The position numbers and the translations under genes are program-made. A stretch of DNA of 12,023 nt from Planctomycetota bacterium (GTDB lineage: Bacteria; Planctomycetota; UBA1135; JALUZX01). Numbering within the stretch: the stretch's first letter is position 1; the number at the start of each line of letters is the position of its first letter. A model generated the notes under the pieces. The model did not search any database. It saw only the letters and a program-made list of their open reading frames with translations, and was not told the origin of the DNA. Of this stretch, positions 8,022 to 12,023 are shown one piece after another. The DNA lies in the NCBI GenBank assembly GCA_027011425.1, contig JALUZX010000169.1, forward strand, positions 1 through 12,023, read 5' to 3'.

Positions 8022-9941
8022 ATGACTTGGATCGGACGCTCTTTCCTCCCCTGGGCCTTGCTGTTCCTCCTCTCCCCGCCCCACGCCCTCTGCGGGCCCG
8101 GCGGCCCGGGAAAGAAGGACCTCTTGGCCGGCTTGCGGAAAGTTCACCCCCGGATCCTGGTGGGGCCGGGGAGGTTCGATGCCCTGAAGAAGGAGATTCC
8201 CAGGGACCCTCTTCTCCGGAAATGGTTCGCCCGGCTTCTCCTGGAGGGGCGGAAGACCCTGGCCGCCTCCCCCTCGCGCTACGCCATCCCCGACGGCCTG
8301 CGCCTCCTGGCCACGAGCAGGCGCGTTCTCCGCCGGGTCCGCCTTCTGGCCTTGCTCTACCACCTGGACGGGGACCGGCCTCCAAAGAGAAAGGCCTACC
8401 TGGAGCGGGCCTGGAAGGAGCTGGAGGCGGCGGCCCGGTTTCCGGACTGGAACCCCCGGCACTTCCTGGACACGGCTGAGATGACCGCCGCTTTCGCCGT
8501 GGGATACGACTGGCTCTACCAGGCCTGGACCCAAGGCCGGAAAAAGGTCCTTGCCGGGGCCATCCTGGAGAAGGGGTTGAAGCCGGCCCTCCAGGCCTAC
8601 AGGGGGAAGGCCGGGTTCGGCTGGTGGGTCAAGGCCCGCCACAACTGGAACCAGGTCTGCAACGGGGGGATCGGGATGGGGGCCCTGGCAGTGGCCGACG
8701 TGGCTCCCCGTGTGGCCCGGGGGATCCTTCGCGGGGCCCTCTCGAGCCTCCCCAGGGCCTTGTCCCGTCTCGCCCCGGACGGGGGGTGGGCGGAAGGCCC
8801 CGGGTATTGGGGTTATGCAAACAGGTATACCGCCATGTTTCTGGCTTCTCTCGAGACTTCCCTGGGGACGGATTTCGGGCTCTCCCGGACCAAGGGGATG
8901 GACGTGACCGGGCTTTTCCCCATCTTTCTCACGGGGCCCTCGGGGAGGACCTTCAACTTCGCCGACGGAGGGGACCATCCCGTCTACGGGCCCGTCTTCT
9001 TCTGGATGGACCGACGTTTCAAGAATCCCGTGTATGCCCGGCACGAGAGGGAGACGCCGAAACCCGCGCCGCTGGACCTTCTCTGGTATTCCCGGAAAGG
9101 CCTGTCTCCCGCCGGGGCCGGGCTTCCCTTGGACAAGTGGTATCGGGGAGTCCAGGTCGTTTCCTTCCGTTCCGCCTGGGGGGACGAAAACGCCTTCTTC
9201 CTCGCCGCCAAGGGGGGTGACAACCAGGCCAATCACGCCCACCTGGATCTGGGATCCTTCGTGTTCGAGGCCGGCGGCGTGCGGTGGGCCCTGGATCTCG
9301 GGGCGGACGATTACAACCTGCCCGGATACTGGTCCCGGGGGAGGCATGGGAGCCGCTGGAACTATTACCGGATGAGAGCGGAAGGTCACAATACTCTTGT
9401 CCTAAATGGGGGCAAAGGGCCGGACCAGGATCCTCTCGCCCGGGCCCGGGTGGTGAAGTTCGAATCGAAACCTCTTTCGGCCAAGGCGGTCCTGGACCTC
9501 TCCCGGGCCTACCGGGGCGGTGCCGCCTCCGTGAAAAGAGGGTTTTTCTTTTCCCGCAAACCAGGATGGGTCCTGGTCCAGGACGAAGTGAAACCCTTGA
9601 AGGGGAAAGGTCTCGACCTCCGGTGGTTCATGCATACCCGCGCGGAGATCCGGGTTGGGAGGGATGGCGCGACGGCGGTCCTGTCACGGAAGGGGCGCCG
9701 GTTGGAAGCCCGGCTCCTGGAACCCCGGGGCGCGAAGTTCCAGGTTCTCCCGGCGGAGCCCCTTCCCTCCTCGCCCCATCCCAAGGGCCAAAGAAAGAAC
9801 GGGGGTGTGAGAAGACTCTCCGTCCACCTGGGCTCCAGGAAGTTCCTCCGCCTGGCCGTCTTCCTGCGTCTGCTCCCCGCCGGGGAGGGGAAGGGCTCCT
9901 CCTTTCCACTCCCGCGGATCGCGCCCCTCTCGTCCTGGTGA
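8022..9941 (+). CDS. Secreted heparinase II/III-family polysaccharide lyase
   Basis: A 639-residue exported protein. Residues 1-24 are a signal peptide (hydrophobic core WALLFLL). The helical (alpha/alpha)-toroid part spans about 30-370, with NWNQVCNGG (208-216), the conserved substrate-cleft motif of the family, and EGPGYWGYA (258-266), which supplies a candidate catalytic Tyr262. The beta-sandwich part follows from about 375 with NHAHLDLGSFVF (404-415), VRWALDLG (420-427) and EGHNTLVLNG (454-463). By analogy with heparinase II, His405 would be catalytic and His407, Asp425 and His456 would bind zinc; these assignments are inference. The family cleaves acidic polysaccharides (heparan sulfate, alginate and others) by beta-elimination; the substrate here is unknown. 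ATG 8022 is preferred because the GGGAGGG at 8006-8012 sits ten bases upstream and the signal peptide starts cleanly; ATG 8013 touches that site, and ATG 7959 would add an arginine-rich stretch. No sulfatase or sugar transporter is adjacent, so it is not in an obvious polysaccharide locus. Confidence 0.88.
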   Translation: MTWIGRSFLPWALLFLLSPPHALCGPGGPGKKDLLAGLRKVHPRILVGPGRFDALKKEIPRDPLLRKWFARLLLEGRKTLAASPSRYAIPDGLRLLATSRRVLRRVRLLALLYHLDGDRPPKRKAYLERAWKELEAAARFPDWNPRHFLDTAEMTAAFAVGYDWLYQAWTQGRKKVLAGAILEKGLKPALQAYRGKAGFGWWVKARHNWNQVCNGGIGMGALAVADVAPRVARGILRGALSSLPRALSRLAPDGGWAEGPGYWGYANRYTAMFLASLETSLGTDFGLSRTKGMDVTGLFPIFLTGPSGRTFNFADGGDHPVYGPVFFWMDRRFKNPVYARHERETPKPAPLDLLWYSRKGLSPAGAGLPLDKWYRGVQVVSFRSAWGDENAFFLAAKGGDNQANHAHLDLGSFVFEAGGVRWALDLGADDYNLPGYWSRGRHGSRWNYYRMRAEGHNTLVLNGGKGPDQDPLARARVVKFESKPLSAKAVLDLSRAYRGGAASVKRGFFFSRKPGWVLVQDEVKPLKGKGLDLRWFMHTRAEIRVGRDGATAVLSRKGRRLEARLLEPRGAKFQVLPAEPLPSSPHPKGQRKNGGVRRLSVHLGSRKFLRLAVFLRLLPAGEGKGSSFPLPRIAPLSSW

Positions 9942-10046
9942 GAACGGGGAAGGGAGTTTACAAGGGGGGCGGAGAATCACTTCTTGGTGTATCGAATCGA
10001 GACTGGGCGGTTTGGGTGCTTCAAGGAGAGACAAAAGGCCGGAGAA

Positions 10047-10070
10047 GAGGAAGAAATCCTCCTTATTTTT
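10047..10070 (+). terminator. Candidate intrinsic terminator after the lyase gene
   Basis: GAGGA (10047-10051) pairs with TCCTC (10057-10061) around a 5-base loop, followed by CTTATTTTT. The stem is short, so it is only a moderate terminator. Its place between the lyase stop and the next promoter fits. Confidence 0.42.
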
Positions 10071-10092
10071 CGAAACCAGAAAGCCCTTTGCC

Positions 10093-10121
10093 TTGACCCG
10101 GATCGAGAGCCCTCCTCTAAT
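10093..10121 (+). promoter_or_regulatory. Sigma70-type promoter of the secreted orphan gene
   Basis: TTGACC (10093-10098) matches the -35 consensus at five of six bases. It is separated by exactly 17 bases from TCTAAT (10116-10121), which matches the -10 consensus at five of six. The predicted start of transcription is near 10128. This is the best-scoring promoter I can see by eye in the window. Confidence 0.65.
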
Positions 10122-10127
10122 GGATAA

Positions 10128-10183
10128 GGAAAAGGAAAGGGATCGGGATTCGAATCCGGTTCACCTTCCCTTTTCTGTTTTCC
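10128..10183 (+). promoter_or_regulatory. Long stem-loop at the predicted 5' end of the mRNA
   Basis: Positions 10128-10142 (purine-rich) pair with 10167-10183 (pyrimidine-rich): 15 pairs including one G-U, interrupted only by a 2-base bulge at 10176-10177. Inside lies a 12-base perfect palindrome, GGATTCGAATCC (10146-10157). The stem begins at the predicted +1. Such 5'-terminal stem-loops stabilise bacterial mRNAs; the palindrome could alternatively be an operator. Structure is seen, function inferred. Confidence 0.5.
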
Positions 10184-10217
10184 GCTTCTTTTTCCCGCCA
10201 CGCGTCATTTCCAAAAC

Positions 10218-10224
10218 AAGGAGG
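10218..10224 (+). promoter_or_regulatory. Perfect Shine-Dalgarno of the secreted orphan gene
   Basis: AAGGAGG sits five bases before ATG 10230. It is the strongest ribosome site in the window and fixes the start. Confidence 0.8.
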
Positions 10225-10229
10225 CATCG

Positions 10230-11309
10230 ATGCGAAGAATCCACCTGACAGCGGCCGTGCTTTCCCTCGCGGCCATGGCTTGGGCCCAGACTCCCAAGGC
10301 GAACACCTTCCACCTCTACGACGGGTCCACGGAGTATACTTCTCGGGGATTCCTGGGAAGCAATCCCGGGGAGTGCCTGCAGAAGATTCCCGCCTCCCAC
10401 TTCGGATACCTCAGGAAAGCCGTCCAGTTCAACGTGGTCTTGCAGGACCAGAGCAAGGCCACGGCGGAGGAATTCTACCTGATCTTCCGGAAGGTCGATC
10501 CCGCCACCGGCGGACCCGACGTCACGGGCCACGGTGTCCTCTACCTGGAAGGTCCTTACAAGATCGCCGGCTCGGGCACGGGGGTTGGCGCTTGGGCTCT
10601 TTCGTACACTCTGAAGAAGGCCGTCAAGATCCCCGCCGAGGGATGTTTCTACGGGGTCTACTGGTCCAAGCCCGTGGCCAAGCCGGGGTGGTATAGGGAC
10701 GGCGGCTCTGTTCACATGAGCGGTTACTACCCGAGGAAGGCTTGCGGCGAGCATCCCCGGAAGGGCGTGGCGACCAACCTGGCCTGGAACGTGATCTACC
10801 ACCAGACCTTGCCGCCTTATATGGAAACCAAGATCTGCGGCGGGAACCGGGCCTGGAACATGAGCCTTGGTTTCGCCTCGCCGGTGCTCCAGGGCTACGC
10901 TGTCGATCCCGCCGCCAAGTGCGCTGGGAGGAAAGGCAAACCCGACTACGGGTACGCCGCCCTTTGGCCCGACCTTACGGATCTTGAGAAATACGGCTAC
11001 CTCGCCAACTTCGGCTGGAGGATCAGGGCGGCCAACTATCCCGGCGCCGTCGCGGTCCTTCTTGTTTCCCCCACGGTGATCCGCAAGGGCGTGGAGATTC
11101 CCGGCGTTGGTTTGTGGTATCTCCATCCCTTCTCCGTGATTGCATTCTCCGGGAAACTCAGCTCCAAGGGTGTGGCCGTCACCCCCGCCATCGACCCGGG
11201 TTACAAGTCTTACCGGGCCTTCCTGGCCGGGACCAACCTCTACGCCCAGGGAGGCGTTTTCGGAAAAGGCAAGTTCGCCCTTACCAACTGGGTGGGGATG
11301 GAATTCTGA
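10230..11309 (+). CDS. Secreted protein of unknown function
   Basis: A 359-residue protein whose residues 1-19 form a classic signal peptide (MRRIHLTAAVLSLAAMAWA, cut before Q20). I do not recognise a named domain. The mature part is rich in aromatic residues and glycine and predicted to be mostly beta. It has five cysteines (49, 139, 172, 203, 231), all in the first two thirds. The C-terminal 100 residues (ANFGWRIRAANYPGAVAVLLVSP, then IPGVGLWYLHP, then FLAGTNLYAQGGVF, then FALTNWVGMEF) follow a pattern I associate with the C-termini of many planctomycete secreted proteins; this is an impression, not a database match. There is no transmembrane anchor, lipobox or sorting motif. The gene stands alone with its own promoter, 5' stem-loop, perfect Shine-Dalgarno and strong terminator, which suggests high, independent expression. 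A long open frame on the opposite strand is a by-product of GC-rich codon use. Confidence 0.85.
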   Translation: MRRIHLTAAVLSLAAMAWAQTPKANTFHLYDGSTEYTSRGFLGSNPGECLQKIPASHFGYLRKAVQFNVVLQDQSKATAEEFYLIFRKVDPATGGPDVTGHGVLYLEGPYKIAGSGTGVGAWALSYTLKKAVKIPAEGCFYGVYWSKPVAKPGWYRDGGSVHMSGYYPRKACGEHPRKGVATNLAWNVIYHQTLPPYMETKICGGNRAWNMSLGFASPVLQGYAVDPAAKCAGRKGKPDYGYAALWPDLTDLEKYGYLANFGWRIRAANYPGAVAVLLVSPTVIRKGVEIPGVGLWYLHPFSVIAFSGKLSSKGVAVTPAIDPGYKSYRAFLAGTNLYAQGGVFGKGKFALTNWVGMEF

Positions 11310-11328
11310 CATCTCCTTTCTGGATCGA

Positions 11329-11370
11329 GAGAGAGGGCGGTCCCCCCGGGGGGCCGCCCTCTCTTTTCTT
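11329..11370 (+). terminator. Strong intrinsic terminator of the secreted orphan gene
   Basis: Positions 11330-11340 pair with 11354-11364 (GAGAGGGCGG core, 11 pairs); a further C-run/G-run stem (11342-11345 with 11350-11353) follows a single bulged T at 11341. The stem is followed by a T-rich stretch (TTTTCTT and beyond). It begins 20 bases after the stop codon. Confidence 0.85.
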
Positions 11371-11602
11371 CGTTTCTTGTTTTGGCTCTTCCGCAGAATC
11401 TGTGGGTCCTTGGAGGACCAAAAGGGCGGGGAATCCCCCGAACAGCCCTATAAAAGCCAAGTTTCCGGCCTTCCTGCCTTTCCCTTGGATTTGACACCTA
11501 AAAACGGGGGGCGGTTGTGCGGCCTATTCAGGGAAGACAAGGACCCTGAGCCCCGGTTTCAGACTAGGCTTTCAAAGATGCTTCCTCCCGGAGAAAACAG
11601 TG

Positions 11603-11662
11603 ACGGTTACGAAAAAAAGTCCCGGGTCTTCGAAGATCCCAAAAAAACCGTGATCTGACCCC
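11603..11662. repeat. REP-like palindromic element with GATCTGACCCC end
   Basis: ACGGTT (11603-11608) and AACCGT (11646-11651) form an outer inverted repeat. Two runs of seven A flank a nested hairpin, GGGTCTTC with GAAGATCC (11624-11639, eight pairs with one G-U). Immediately right is GATCTGACCCC (11652-11662), a motif I recall from the ends of repeats mobilised by REP-associated (IS200-like) transposases in many bacteria. No transposase and no second copy lies in this window, so the assignment is tentative. Confidence 0.4.
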
Positions 11663-11698
11663 AGCTTTAAATGTTGTGAAGCCCCCGCCGGGACCAGG

Positions 11699-11715
11699 CC
11701 GGATCGGTGATCCGG
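11699..11715. repeat. Perfect 7-bp hairpin, GGT loop
   Basis: CCGGATC (11699-11705) pairs with GATCCGG (11709-11715). No T-run follows on either strand, so it is not a standard terminator. It may belong with the neighbouring palindromic element; its role is unknown. Confidence 0.4.
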
Positions 11716-12023
11716 ACTCCTGACGTCGGGGGGCCAGTTTCGGCGCACCCACCGAGTCCCGAGCTTGACAAGACTTTTGTCGCGTCCGTCAAAAAGTGCC
11801 CTTTTCAAGTGGTGCGCAAAGCAAAGCCCTCAAACCGGCCCGGTCCGCCCCAGGACGGGGGCTGGGCGTCAGCCGGCACCCGAACCCGCCGTTCCCGGTT
11901 GAATGCTGACCGTAGACGCCTTTCCACGCCTCCCCGACCCAAAGATTCAGCGGAAGCCCCTTGTTTTTTTGGGCGTTGACCGCCGGGGGGAATTGGCCCA
12001 TCTTCTTGGGAGGGGGGGGAGAA

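Larger units (their letters stand above)
11371..12023. other. Gene-free region of distinct composition at the right edge
   Basis: About 650 bases with no credible coding sequence. Short open frames exist on both strands, but none has a good ribosome site, signal peptide or recognisable domain. The left half carries A-runs and lower GC than the genes. It contains several small hairpins (for example CGGGG/CCCCG near 11430), the REP-like element at 11603-11662, a 7-bp hairpin at 11699-11715 and interlocking TTGAC/GTCAA and GACAA/TTGTC inverted repeats at 11765-11792. Two TTGACA hexamers (11491, 11765) lack a partner -10. I see no tRNA or rRNA. Confidence 0.5.

Noticed and set aside
6694..8385. 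563-codon open frame on the minus strand
   Set aside because: It spans the divergent intergenic region and overlaps both the peptidase (another frame) and the lyase (antisense). The translation is arginine/glycine/proline-rich with no domain.
10101..10165. tRNA-like stretch (AATGGATA resembling a D-loop, TTCGAAT resembling a T-loop)
   Set aside because: Only about 18 bases separate the D-arm-like and T-arm-like parts, too few for an anticodon arm; the T-stem does not pair and there is no acceptor stem.
10161..11312. 383-codon open frame on the minus strand
   Set aside because: It is antisense to the secreted orphan. The plus strand has signal peptide, promoter, perfect Shine-Dalgarno and terminator in the right order; the minus frame has none.
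11491..11496. TTGACA as a -35 box
   Set aside because: No -10-like hexamer lies at 16-18 bases and no gene follows.
11765..11770. TTGACA as a -35 box
   Set aside because: The hexamer at 17 bases (GTCAAA) is a poor -10 and no credible gene follows; the sequence is better seen as part of inverted repeats.
11707..11979. 90-codon open frame on the plus strand
   Set aside because: No ribosome site and a low-complexity basic translation; it also overlaps hairpin sequences.
11789..12001. 70-codon open frame on the minus strand
   Set aside because: It has no good ribosome site, no domain and lies in a tract without coding signature. I considered an rRNA-derived spurious frame, but the DNA does not look like 16S or 23S.

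Overview
The window is a GC-rich stretch of bacterial chromosome with tightly packed genes. Several proteins carry Sec-type signal peptides. The mix of a VIT-domain exported protein, a secreted tripeptidyl-peptidase II-like subtilase, a heparinase II/III-fold lyase and a secreted orphan with a planctomycete-style C-terminal pattern suggests an uncultured Gram-negative bacterium, most likely Planctomycetota. That assignment is inference from family content; there is no rRNA or other marker gene here.

Layout. (1) Positions 1-802, minus strand: the N-terminal 267 residues of an exported VIT-domain protein that runs off the left edge, divergent from (2) 931-2694, a DASS/SLC13 permease with two TrkA-C domains, followed 62 bases later by (3) 2757-3812, a GT4-type glycosyltransferase. 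(4) Converging on it and overlapping its 3' end by 39 bases is a minus-strand pair: 4998-7865, the exported TPP II-like peptidase, then 3774-4961, a FIST-domain protein, 36 bases apart with a GC hairpin between them. (5) Divergent from the peptidase is a heparinase II/III-family polysaccharide lyase (8022-9941) whose ribosome binding site abuts a very stable hairpin. (6) Positions 10093-11370 form a self-contained expression unit: near-consensus sigma70-type promoter, a long stem-loop starting at the predicted +1, a perfect Shine-Dalgarno, a secreted 359-aa protein of unknown function, and a strong intrinsic terminator. (7) Positions 11371-12023 hold no credible gene, are less GC-rich and rich in A/T runs, and contain palindromic structures including a REP-like element.

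How the genes fit together. No single pathway links them. The exported peptidase and lyase fit a lifestyle of degrading external protein and polysaccharide. The FIST protein, co-transcribed with the peptidase, could sense released amino acids or peptides, but that is speculation. I see no CRISPR array, insertion sequence, phage gene or tRNA. The most unusual items are the TPP II/FIST pair, the regulatory architecture around the secreted orphan, and the palindromic non-coding right end.
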